Source of the DNA: an uncultured Prevotellaceae bacterium
GTDB taxonomy: Bacteria; Bacteroidota; Bacteroidia; Bacteroidales; Bacteroidaceae
Reading direction: 5' to 3'
Length of the DNA stretch: 21,791 bases
Assembly (NCBI GenBank): GCA_946403615.1
Contig: CAMJAO010000009.1
Location: 1-21,791 of the forward strand
In this document: piece by piece, positions 9,168-15,163 of the stretch
Position numbering within the stretch: the stretch's first letter is position 1
How the letters are laid out: each line of letters opens with the position of its first letter
Program-made: the position numbers and the translations under genes
Notes under the pieces: model-generated
Told to the model about the DNA's origin: nothing
The model's database searches: none
Seen by the model: the letters and a program-made list of their open reading frames with translations, nothing else

Positions 9168-9758
9168 ATGCTTATACTAACAATTCTCCTTTTCGCTGCA
9201 GCCATTGCATACATCGAGTTTCGTATCCGTTCGGTAAGTCAGAAAAATGACGCCTATGAGAAAGAGGCGACCGATTATTTCGCTTCAAAAAAAGAATTGA
9301 AAGAGCAGTTGGAACGTGAGATTGCTGAGCGGCGCGAGACCTTGCGTCTGCTCGATGAGCGGCTTGCCTCGATGGAGAAAAAAATGTTTTACTCCGAGCC
9401 GCTCACCGCCAAAACGGTGCAGATGCAAAAGACTGCCGTTCCCGTACGTGATGATGTGTTTTATTTCCGTTGGCCTGCAGACGACGGAACGTTCGACGAT
9501 GCGTCACGACAATCCGCACAGACTGAAGATACCTATTATGAGTTCCGCCTGACGGGCAATGGCAAGGCGGAGTTTCGTTTCGTGACCATGAGCGACACCC
9601 AGCTCAGCAAAGCCAACAACAGTTCGAAAAAATACATTGAGCGTGCCTGCTCGTTCTCTACAGCCAAGTCGTCGCGTTTCACCTGCACACCTGGCACAGC
9701 ACGCCTTGACCGCGGCCGATGGGTCGTTGTCGAAAAAGCGCAAATAGAGTATTTGTGA
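9168..9758 (+). CDS. Membrane-anchored coiled-coil protein
   Basis: The product has 196 residues. Residues 1-18 form a hydrophobic anchor with few flanking charges. Residues about 26-75 are strongly charged with heptad spacing (KKELKEQLEREIAERRETL, LLDERLASMEKK), a likely coiled coil. The C-terminal 100 residues form a mixed alpha/beta domain with YYEFRLTGNGKAEFRF and a final basic/aromatic strand (GRWVVVEKAQIEYL). No family was recognised. It is on the same strand, 104 bases after the actin-like gene, and looks like the last gene of that operon, where it could tether the cytoskeletal proteins to the membrane (inference). An A-rich leader (AGAAAAG) precedes the ATG. The next gene is convergent, and I saw no clear terminator in the 37-base gap. 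Confidence 0.8.
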   Translation: MLILTILLFAAAIAYIEFRIRSVSQKNDAYEKEATDYFASKKELKEQLEREIAERRETLRLLDERLASMEKKMFYSEPLTAKTVQMQKTAVPVRDDVFYFRWPADDGTFDDASRQSAQTEDTYYEFRLTGNGKAEFRFVTMSDTQLSKANNSSKKYIERACSFSTAKSSRFTCTPGTARLDRGRWVVVEKAQIEYL

Positions 9759-9795
9759 TTGTTTAGTCGTTGACGGCGGTTTTGTCGCAGCCCCT

Positions 9796-10866
9796 TTAAC
9801 TTTTCAGTTTTTTCAGGTCACACAGCAACAGTTTGCCTTCACTGTCTCGAAGGTGCATGCCGTTGCCGCGGCAATAGCGGAAATATTTGCAGTCTTTGCA
9901 CTCGTCTTTACGCATCCAACTGCGGTCACGGTAGGGTTGGAACTTATTCTGCCAAACCTCCCAGAAATCATCTTGATAGATATTGCCTTGATGGTAATTC
10001 GCGCGGATGCTGCCACAAGCGGAGATGCTGCCGTCGATGAGTACCGATGCGACCATTACACCTGCCTGGCAGAAATAGAAATGGTCGCGCACCTCGGTTT
10101 CCAACTCTCCCAAAAAGCCCTCACAAGAGTAGGACGTGTGCAGGCGCCCCTCTTTGCGGTTGGCTTTGATGAATTGCATCAAACCTCGCAGTTGTTCTGG
10201 CGAAATCTGCATCTCGGGGTCATTCGCCGCACGCCCTACGGGGATAATAGTGAATATCCTCCACCCGGGCACATTCTTGCTGATAAGGAATTCTTTGAGT
10301 GCAGGCAAATCATCGTAATTACGGGTATTGACACATGTCACCACATCATATATCACGCTCGTTTGATTGGCGAGAATATCCAACGCTTCAGAGCAGTGGT
10401 CAAAACTGTCTTTATGACGGCGCATCCAGTTGTGGTTCTCTTTCAGTCCGTCGATACTGACAGTCATCGAGTGCATACCGGCATCAACCAGTGCGTCGAA
10501 ACGCTCCTTGGTCAGATACAGCGCATTGGTCACCATGCCCCATGGAAAACCGCGCTTGTAAATCTCATGACCGCAACGCTCCAAATCGTCGCGCACCAGA
10601 GGTTCGCCGCCAGAGATGATGACAAATACTTTGTGGGGGTCGGTATGAGCGGCGATATTATCGAGAACAGGCAGAAAATCTTCCAACGGCATGTCGGGCT
10701 TGTCTGGCAATTTCTTGCAATCACTGCCGCAGTGACGACAAGACACATTGCAGCGCAATGTGCTCTCCCAAAACAGCTGACGGAGAGGATGCTCCTTAAT
10801 CAGGATGTTTTGTAACTTATGTTCTATCTCTAAACCGAGTTTTTTCCTGAGCGACAGCATTGGCAA
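9796..10866 (-). CDS. Radical SAM/SPASM enzyme of an rSAM/lipoprotein system (TIGR04133-like)
   Basis: The product has 356 residues. The radical SAM iron-sulfur motif C39-x3-C43-x2-C46 (LRCNVSCRHC) and the SAM-binding SGGEPL (85-90) are both present. The C-terminal 90 residues contain the SPASM-type cysteines in YFCQAG, SACGS, ECKDCKYFRYC and LLLCDL, expected to bind auxiliary clusters. Such enzymes modify ribosomally made peptides or proteins, usually encoded next door. Here three tiny lipoprotein genes lie directly upstream on the same strand, the closest 18 bases away, as in the family TIGRFAMs describes as rSAM/lipoprotein system. The chemistry is unknown. It is the last gene of the operon and is convergent with the coiled-coil gene. 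The start MPMLSLRKK is chosen because the frame has no better upstream ATG. Confidence 0.88.
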   Translation of the reverse strand: MPMLSLRKKLGLEIEHKLQNILIKEHPLRQLFWESTLRCNVSCRHCGSDCKKLPDKPDMPLEDFLPVLDNIAAHTDPHKVFVIISGGEPLVRDDLERCGHEIYKRGFPWGMVTNALYLTKERFDALVDAGMHSMTVSIDGLKENHNWMRRHKDSFDHCSEALDILANQTSVIYDVVTCVNTRNYDDLPALKEFLISKNVPGWRIFTIIPVGRAANDPEMQISPEQLRGLMQFIKANRKEGRLHTSYSCEGFLGELETEVRDHFYFCQAGVMVASVLIDGSISACGSIRANYHQGNIYQDDFWEVWQNKFQPYRDRSWMRKDECKDCKYFRYCRGNGMHLRDSEGKLLLCDLKKLKS

Positions 10867-10884
10867 TACACGTAATCGCTTTAT

Positions 10885-11115
10885 CTACTTATCCTCCTCC
10901 TTTATATCTTCTTTTCTTTTTTCTGGCTGTATATACTTCCGTGTAGGTACACCGTACATCAGGCGTATACGTCCCGGATCATTACGGGGAATAATCTGTT
11001 TCTCTTTGTCGTTCTCTATTGTTACGCTCTTCGAAGAACGGCATGAAGAAAAACCCAGCAACGATAAACAGCCGGCAAGTATGATGTAAATGAGGTTCCT
11101 CGCTTTATAAAGCAT
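10885..11115 (-). CDS. Small lipoprotein, predicted rSAM substrate (third of three)
   Basis: The product has 76 residues: basic start, hydrophobic core (residues 8-20) and lipobox LGFSSC with Cys at residue 25, giving a mature lipoprotein of about 52 residues. The mature part is charged and carries YGVPTRKY, which matches the YGxP-x(2,3)-[YF] pattern in the neighbouring lipoprotein. The C-terminal tail is rich in K and E. It is 18 bases upstream of the radical SAM gene and 51 after the second lipoprotein. Membership in the lipoprotein family linked to the radical SAM enzyme is inferred from size, lipobox, motif and position. The Tyr/Gly/Pro motif is the likeliest modification site (inference). 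Confidence 0.8.
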   Translation of the reverse strand: MLYKARNLIYIILAGCLSLLGFSSCRSSKSVTIENDKEKQIIPRNDPGRIRLMYGVPTRKYIQPEKRKEDIKEEDK

Positions 11116-11166
11116 GATAACAACTGTTGGATATTGCCTGAAAACTTAATTGAAAAATACCAAAAT

Positions 11167-11451
11167 TTAGTGGAAATCAGTGGGAGGCGGACCGTATTTG
11201 CGCGGCTCAAATTGTTGTTGCTGTTTCTTGCGCCAATCCTGATATTGTTCGCGCGTCATTTGTACGGTCTTGCCATCAATTTCAACTTCTATCAATTCTA
11301 TAGGTTGGTCAAAGCTGACTGGAGGCCCGTATTTAGTAAGGGGCACATCAATGACATTGACATTCTTGTGGCTGCAACAAGATGAAAAGCCCAGTACGCC
11401 CATTGTACCGGTCAATATCGCCAACATCCAATTGCGCCTCTCTTTCTTCAT
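11167..11451 (-). CDS. Small lipoprotein with two YGPP motifs, predicted rSAM substrate (second of three)
   Basis: The product has 94 residues. A basic start (MKKERRN) and hydrophobic segment lead to LGFSSC with the lipid-acceptor Cys at residue 25, the same motif and position as in the third lipoprotein, followed by a second Cys. The mature part has YGPPVSF near its start and YGPPPTDF at the extreme C-terminus, separated by a charged, Gln-rich helix (REQYQDWRKKQQQQ). Its ATG overlaps the stop of the preceding gene (ATGA at 11448-11451), indicating translational coupling. No homologue is recalled beyond the general class of radical-SAM-associated lipoproteins. Confidence 0.82.
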   Translation of the reverse strand: MKKERRNWMLAILTGTMGVLGFSSCCSHKNVNVIDVPLTKYGPPVSFDQPIELIEVEIDGKTVQMTREQYQDWRKKQQQQFEPRKYGPPPTDFH

Positions 11452-11648
11452 TTATTATCAAGACTGTTAAGTTGTTGAATCGGAGTGTTGTCCGTCGTCT
11501 TGGAGTCCTTCATCAAGTCGTCTGACTTAAGTATCTTGCCGTTGACAGGTCCTACATATTGACGGCTTTTGCAGGACGATATGTTACATGTGAATGCTAC
11601 GATGGCAACAGTGGCCAATGCGTATCTGACTATCGTTGAATACTTCAT
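11448..11648 (-). CDS. Small lipoprotein, first gene of the rSAM operon
   Basis: The product has 66 residues. The start at 11648 (MKYSTIVRYAL) was preferred over an upstream ATG at 11756, because that one lies at the promoter and would add 36 residues before the signal peptide. The signal peptide spans residues 1-25, and the lipobox ISSC puts the modified Cys at 26. The mature peptide of about 41 residues has YVGPVNGK and is otherwise polar (SDDLMKDSKTTDN). It lacks the exact YGxP motif of its two neighbours but has a related Tyr-Gly-Pro cluster. Its stop overlaps the next start (ATGA). It may be a third substrate or a structural partner. Confidence 0.75.
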   Translation of the reverse strand: MKYSTIVRYALATVAIVAFTCNISSCKSRQYVGPVNGKILKSDDLMKDSKTTDNTPIQQLNSLDNK

Positions 11649-11725
11649 GATGTATGGTTTGACGGTTTGTTTCTTTATCTGTGTCCCTGTAATTAAAGGG
11701 GCAAGAATCGGGTCGTTTGATTTTG

Positions 11726-11756
11726 CAAATATAGCGGTTTTATCAATACATTCCAA
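11726..11756 (-). promoter_or_regulatory. Promoter for the lipoprotein/radical SAM operon
   Basis: On the minus strand TATATTTG (11726-11733) fits the -7 consensus TAnnTTTG. TTTGG (TTG at 11754-11756) lies 20 bases further upstream, the ideal -33 spacing. The leader to the ATG at 11648 would be about 70 bases. Convincing consensus and spacing, not experimentally shown. Confidence 0.7.
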
Positions 11757-11870
11757 ATATTATCTGCCATTTTTATTCTTTTTAGGTTAATTCCTGTCAT
11801 CCGTTGAAAAAAATAATTAATTATCATGTTAATATCTGTAAAATGACTTTACTGAACACCATGTAAAACG

Positions 11871-11878
11871 TACTTTTG
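11871..11878 (+). promoter_or_regulatory. Possible -7 element upstream of the secreted protein gene
   Basis: TACTTTTG fits TAnnTTTG, but it ends only 2 bases before the ATG at 11881 and no TTTG is found at the right distance upstream. If functional, the transcript would start about 11885 and translation would have to use the ATG at 11887 with almost no leader. Kept as a weak call. Confidence 0.35.
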
Positions 11879-11880
11879 AT

Positions 11881-12432
11881 ATGCATATGAGAATAATAGG
11901 CGTTTTAGGACTGGCGTTGTGGCTGATAGGTGCTCTTCCTGCAAAGGCGCAATTGGATGTGGTGGTGGCCGACATCGAGTCGGGCGTCCCCCTTCGCGAC
12001 GCGAAGATTTACACCGACTCAGGTAGTGTGGCCAAGACCGATTACAGGGGTATGGCGCATATCGACCGGCCTTTCTCCAGTGCCACCATTACGCATCCCA
12101 AGTTCCTCAGTACTACTGTGCAACGCCATGAGATGGTTGACACAATTTTCCTCTTGCCACGTGCTAACACACTCAACGAGGTGGTGGTATGGGGCGAAGG
12201 CAGAAAAGGCATCAAATCGATGGTTGCCGACGCCACTCGCGATGCTCCGCTTTATGCGCCTCCTCCAGCCATGGTACAGTTTGATTTCTTCGAAATGTTT
12301 AGAAAGAAACCGCTCAACAAGAAAGCGAGGAAGAAAAACCGCGAATTGCTTGATAATTGGGAACGCACCTACAACGACCCGCTCTATGTAGAACGCCAAC
12401 AAAGAAAGGCAGGAATAAAACAACGGAAATAA
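11881..12432 (+). CDS. Secreted protein with carboxypeptidase-regulatory-like domain
   Basis: The product has 183 residues. A signal peptide ends at AKA-Q (about residues 22-24). Residues 25-110 form a beta-rich module with VADIESGVPLRDAKIYTDSG, TDYRGMAHI, HPKFLSTTV and NTLNEVVVWG. This is the pattern of the transthyretin-like carboxypeptidase D regulatory domain that Bacteroidetes put at the front of TonB receptors and many secreted proteins. The C-terminal third is different: a PPPAMVQFDFFEMFRKKP segment followed by a strongly basic tail (KKARKKNRELL, QQRKAGIKQRK). It probably lies in the periplasm. ATG codons at 11881 and 11887 are both possible. A hairpin follows, so it is likely a single-gene transcript next to the Mrp gene. 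Specific function unknown. Confidence 0.8.
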   Translation: MHMRIIGVLGLALWLIGALPAKAQLDVVVADIESGVPLRDAKIYTDSGSVAKTDYRGMAHIDRPFSSATITHPKFLSTTVQRHEMVDTIFLLPRANTLNEVVVWGEGRKGIKSMVADATRDAPLYAPPPAMVQFDFFEMFRKKPLNKKARKKNRELLDNWERTYNDPLYVERQQRKAGIKQRK

Positions 12433-12450
12433 ATCATAAGGATGATAAGT

Positions 12451-12494
12451 AAAAGGAAAGGGTTTGTTAAATTAACACAGACTCTTTCCTTTTT
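12451..12494 (+). terminator. Hairpin terminator between the secreted protein and Mrp genes
   Basis: AAAAGGAAAG (12451-12460) pairs with CTTTCCTTTT (12484-12493), ending in a T-run. The 23-base loop contains a smaller GTTAA/TTAAC pair. It lies 18 bases after the stop codon at 12432 and just before the next promoter. Confidence 0.65.
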
Positions 12495-12508
12495 ATCAAT
12501 AAATTCAC

Positions 12509-12516
12509 TACCTTTG
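12509..12516 (+). promoter_or_regulatory. -7 element of the Mrp promoter
   Basis: TACCTTTG fits TAnnTTTG and is followed by GCAA, which is common at Bacteroidetes promoters. The -33 region has only TTTCC at about 12485-12489, a weak match that overlaps the terminator. The leader would be about 50 bases and contains the CTCAAA repeats. Confidence 0.55.
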
Positions 12517-12537
12517 CAATCTCAATATTCACCCCAA

Positions 12538-12568
12538 CCTCAAATCTCAAACCTCAAATCTCAAACCC
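12538..12568 (+). repeat. CTCAAA(C/T) G-free leader repeat before Mrp
   Basis: CCTCAAAT and CTCAAAC units alternate four times with no G, ending 3 bases before the ATG at 12572. It shares the 18-mer CAAATCTCAAACCTCAAA with the leader of the tubulin-like gene (4150-4167). Confidence 0.75.
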
Positions 12569-12571
12569 AAT

Positions 12572-13666
12572 ATGCATCTCTATCCGAAACTCATCTTGGA
12601 TGCGCTTGCCACTGTTACCTATCCGGGAAATAAGAAAAACCTGGTGGAAAATGAAATGGTGGCCGACAATATCCGCATTGATGGAATGAATGTGTCATTC
12701 TCTATCATTTTCCCTCGTGATACCGACCCCTTTATCAAATCAACAATCAAGGCTGCCGAGGCAGCCATTCACTATCATGTGAGTAAAGATGTGGTCGTGG
12801 GTATCACGGCCGAATTTCAGACGAAAAGACCTGAACCCGACAAATTGTTGCCGCAGGTGAAAAACATCGTCGCCGTAAGTTCCGGTAAGGGTGGAGTGGG
12901 GAAGAGCACTGTCAGTGCAAATCTCGCCATTGCTCTTGCACGTTTAGGCTATCGTGTCGGTCTGCTCGACACCGATATCTTCGGCCCCTCCATGCCGAAA
13001 ATGTTTGATGTAGAGGATGCCAGACCATACGCGGTCAAAGTGGACGGACGCGACCTGATTGAGCCGATTGAGAAATACGGTGTCAAATTGTTGAGCATTG
13101 GTTTTTTTGTCAGTCCGGAGACTGCAACCCTATGGCGTGGCGGCATGGCGTGCAATGCTCTCAAACAACTTATTGCCGACGCTGACTGGGGTGAACTCGA
13201 TTATTTCATTCTCGACACGCCCCCGGGAACGAGCGACATACATCTCACGCTGCTCCAGACGCTTGCCATTACGGGAGCGGTCATTGTGAGCACACCGCAG
13301 AAAGTAGCGCTGGCTGATGCTCGCAAAGGCATCGACATGTATCGCAATGACAAGGTCAACGTGCCCATCCTCGGACTGGTTGAGAACATGGCATGGTTCA
13401 CACCCGCAGAATTGCCCGAAAACCGCTATTATATCTTTGGTAAAGAGGGATGCAAGGAGTTGGCCAGTGAGATGGGTGTGCCTCTTTTGGCGCAAATCCC
13501 TATCGTGCAAAGTATTTGCGAAAGCGGTGATAAAGGTACACCTGCTGCCCTCGACAGCGACACCATGACAGGCCGTGCGTTCATCAATCTCGCACAGGCG
13601 GTCGTCACTACCGTCAATCGTCGCAACGCGGATGCTCCTCCCACTAAAAGGGTGAATGTCAAATAA
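12572..13666 (+). CDS. Mrp/NBP35-family P-loop ATPase (iron-sulfur cluster carrier type)
   Basis: The product has 364 residues, the usual length. Residues 1-80 form the MIP18/DUF59-like N-terminal domain. The deviant Walker A SSGKGGVGKST (103-113), LLDTDIFGPSMPKMF and DTPPGTSDIHLT are the expected MinD/Mrp nucleotide-binding motifs. The family carries and transfers Fe-S clusters in the cytoplasm. The dimer-bridging CxxC that follows the VENM segment in enterobacterial Mrp is absent: the sequence here reads VENMAWFTPAELPENRYYIFG. To my recollection this replacement is usual in Bacteroidetes homologues, so it is probably a lineage form, but it raises doubt about classical cluster binding. It is preceded by its own promoter and followed after 32 bases by a lipoprotein gene, possibly in the same transcript. 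Often named apbC or mrp. Confidence 0.93.
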   Translation: MHLYPKLILDALATVTYPGNKKNLVENEMVADNIRIDGMNVSFSIIFPRDTDPFIKSTIKAAEAAIHYHVSKDVVVGITAEFQTKRPEPDKLLPQVKNIVAVSSGKGGVGKSTVSANLAIALARLGYRVGLLDTDIFGPSMPKMFDVEDARPYAVKVDGRDLIEPIEKYGVKLLSIGFFVSPETATLWRGGMACNALKQLIADADWGELDYFILDTPPGTSDIHLTLLQTLAITGAVIVSTPQKVALADARKGIDMYRNDKVNVPILGLVENMAWFTPAELPENRYYIFGKEGCKELASEMGVPLLAQIPIVQSICESGDKGTPAALDSDTMTGRAFINLAQAVVTTVNRRNADAPPTKRVNVK

Positions 13667-13698
13667 AGCAATTATTCAATTCAAAATATCAATCCATT

Positions 13699-14544
13699 AT
13701 GAAAAAGAATAGAGTATCATCAAGCAGATACTTGTGGCTCTTCCTGATGATGGCGTTCTTTGCCGTCGGTGCTGTTTCGCTCACATCATGCGGCAGTGAT
13801 GCTGATGAGGAGGCCGCCACTTCGGTGGATAAGAAAATAAAAAAAGTATGGCATAGTAAAGGATACGGCTTGCCCTCGCATCTGAAAGATATATGCCTTG
13901 ACCTGACCACCCAAGGGAAGATTAAAGTCTATGTCAAATATGTCGATTCACTCCAGCAATTACTCGGCTTGGAGGATGTGTGGTATGAAGGTGAGGAGTA
14001 CAACTATTCCACTCAATACTACTACGATAATTATGGTGACCATGTCTCGCTTTCCTTGGATGACGGGTTTACCGTGGCGGTTCTCCGTAATGTCAAACTC
14101 AAAGAGACCGACTGGTATCATTATGACTATGCGCAGAATGTATGGATGGATTGTCTCCTTGAACCTTACGAGCAGGCTCTTAATGCCAAAAAACTGCCTT
14201 GTCATGACGTCCTTACCACCATCGTCGGACAATGGCTCATTGATGATGGAGAGGAGAAAAATTTCCTCAAATATTACTCGGCTTACGGCGATTATATGGT
14301 CATCAACGTGGCTCCTTTCTATATCGACGACAAGGGGCAATTCAAATACGGTGATGAAGCCCACACACTCGGTGTGCAAAACGTAGAAGGGGGATGTGTG
14401 GAAATGAGTTTCTTCGATAAAAAAGCGAGAGAACTACGGATTACGTTGACAGACTCCAAACATGCTGAAGTGTATAACATTGAGGATGATGCCGTCAACT
14501 TTCTCTACAAAATCATACGGCAGGATATCCAGGCCATCAAATAG
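13699..14544 (+). CDS. Lipoprotein of unknown function
   Basis: The product has 281 residues. The signal peptide (basic MKKNR, hydrophobic residues 11-28) ends at the lipobox SLTSC with Cys 31, followed by GSDADEE, an acidic start that fits export to the outer membrane or surface. The mature part is rich in Tyr, Asp and aromatic residues (EGEEYNYSTQYYYDNYGD, YHYDYAQNVW) and has no catalytic motif I recognise. The late part (KYGDEAHTLGV, CVEMSFFDKKARELRITL, EVYNIEDDAVNFLYKI) reads like a lipocalin-like beta-barrel strand pattern, but that is only an impression. It is 32 bases after the Mrp gene and ends upstream of the palindromic terminator. Confidence 0.82.
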   Translation: MKKNRVSSSRYLWLFLMMAFFAVGAVSLTSCGSDADEEAATSVDKKIKKVWHSKGYGLPSHLKDICLDLTTQGKIKVYVKYVDSLQQLLGLEDVWYEGEEYNYSTQYYYDNYGDHVSLSLDDGFTVAVLRNVKLKETDWYHYDYAQNVWMDCLLEPYEQALNAKKLPCHDVLTTIVGQWLIDDGEEKNFLKYYSAYGDYMVINVAPFYIDDKGQFKYGDEAHTLGVQNVEGGCVEMSFFDKKARELRITLTDSKHAEVYNIEDDAVNFLYKIIRQDIQAIK

Positions 14545-14595
14545 AGACCAGATAAACTCCATCACTCCCATAGTTCCCATTCTACCCATCACCAT

Positions 14596-14637
14596 AACAA
14601 ACGGAGCAGCCGATATCGGCTGCTCCGTTTGTTTTAT
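14596..14637. terminator. Perfect palindromic bidirectional terminator between convergent genes
   Basis: A 38-bp perfect palindrome (14596-14633) is centred on GATATC, with arms containing CAAACGGAGCAGCC and its exact complement, followed on the plus strand by TTTTA. It sits between the convergent lipoprotein gene (ends 14544) and rpiB (ends 14655 on the minus strand) and can serve both. The plus-strand side has the better T-run. Confidence 0.85.
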
Positions 14638-14654
14638 CTCTTGTCAATCATCAC

Positions 14655-15095
14655 CTATACAGGTATCTTGTCGATACGGCGCTGATGACGGCCACCCTCA
14701 AAATCAGTGGCGAAATACTCGTCCATGATGCGGCGGGCCATCTCCTCGTCGATGAAACGGCCTGGCATCACCAGCACGTTGGCGTCATTGTGCTGACGGA
14801 TGAGATGAGCTATCTCGGGTATCCAGCACAATCCGGCACGGATAGACTGATGCTTGTTGAGCGTCATGTTAATGCCTTCGCCGCTGCCGCAGATGGCGAT
14901 GCCGGGATAGACCTCGCCGTCCTCGATGCCGCGCGCCAAAGCGTGACCGAAGTCGCTGTAATCACACGAATCGTCAGTATAGGTGCCATAGTCCTTGTAG
15001 GCGTAACCCTTTTCCTCCAGATACTTCTTCACATATTGTTTCAATTCATAGCCGGCATGATCGCTGGCTATGCCAATTGTTTTCACTTCCATCAT
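14655..15095 (-). CDS. rpiB: Ribose-5-phosphate isomerase B
   Basis: The product has 146 residues, a typical length. It interconverts ribose-5-phosphate and ribulose-5-phosphate in the cytoplasm. Visible family features: GIASDHAGYELK at the N-terminus (D12, H13), the active-site CGSGEG (Cys 69), NKHQSIRAGLC, and RQHNDANVLVMPGR with His 102, matching the phosphate-binding and catalytic positions of the RpiB/LacAB family. The start is MMEVK; either Met is possible. It is the last gene of the minus-strand pentose operon, 68 bases after transketolase, with which it closes the non-oxidative pentose phosphate pathway. The bidirectional palindrome lies downstream. Confidence 0.95.
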   Translation of the reverse strand: MMEVKTIGIASDHAGYELKQYVKKYLEEKGYAYKDYGTYTDDSCDYSDFGHALARGIEDGEVYPGIAICGSGEGINMTLNKHQSIRAGLCWIPEIAHLIRQHNDANVLVMPGRFIDEEMARRIMDEYFATDFEGGRHQRRIDKIPV

Positions 15096-15133
15096 AAAAT
15101 GTTAAAGTTTTTGTGATATAGGGAAATCAAGAA

Positions 15134-15154
15134 CCTCCCCCTCAAAGGGGGAGG
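15134..15154. repeat. GC-rich hairpin between transketolase and rpiB
   Basis: CCTCCCCC and GGGGGAGG form a perfect 8-bp stem around TCAAA. It lies in the 68-base gap of the operon with no T-run, so it is more likely an mRNA-stability or dispersed element than a terminator. Its make-up resembles the 9088-9102 hairpin. Confidence 0.6.
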
Positions 15155-15163
15155 AGTAAGGTG

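Noticed and set aside
9759..9795. Possible terminator in the convergent gap after the coiled-coil gene
   Set aside because: Only short GACGGCGG/GTCGC-like pairings, no stable stem with T-run.
9853..10815. Plus-strand open frame (320 codons) opposite the radical SAM gene
   Set aside because: The minus strand has the full CxxxCxxC, SGGEP and SPASM pattern; the plus frame is antisense shadow.
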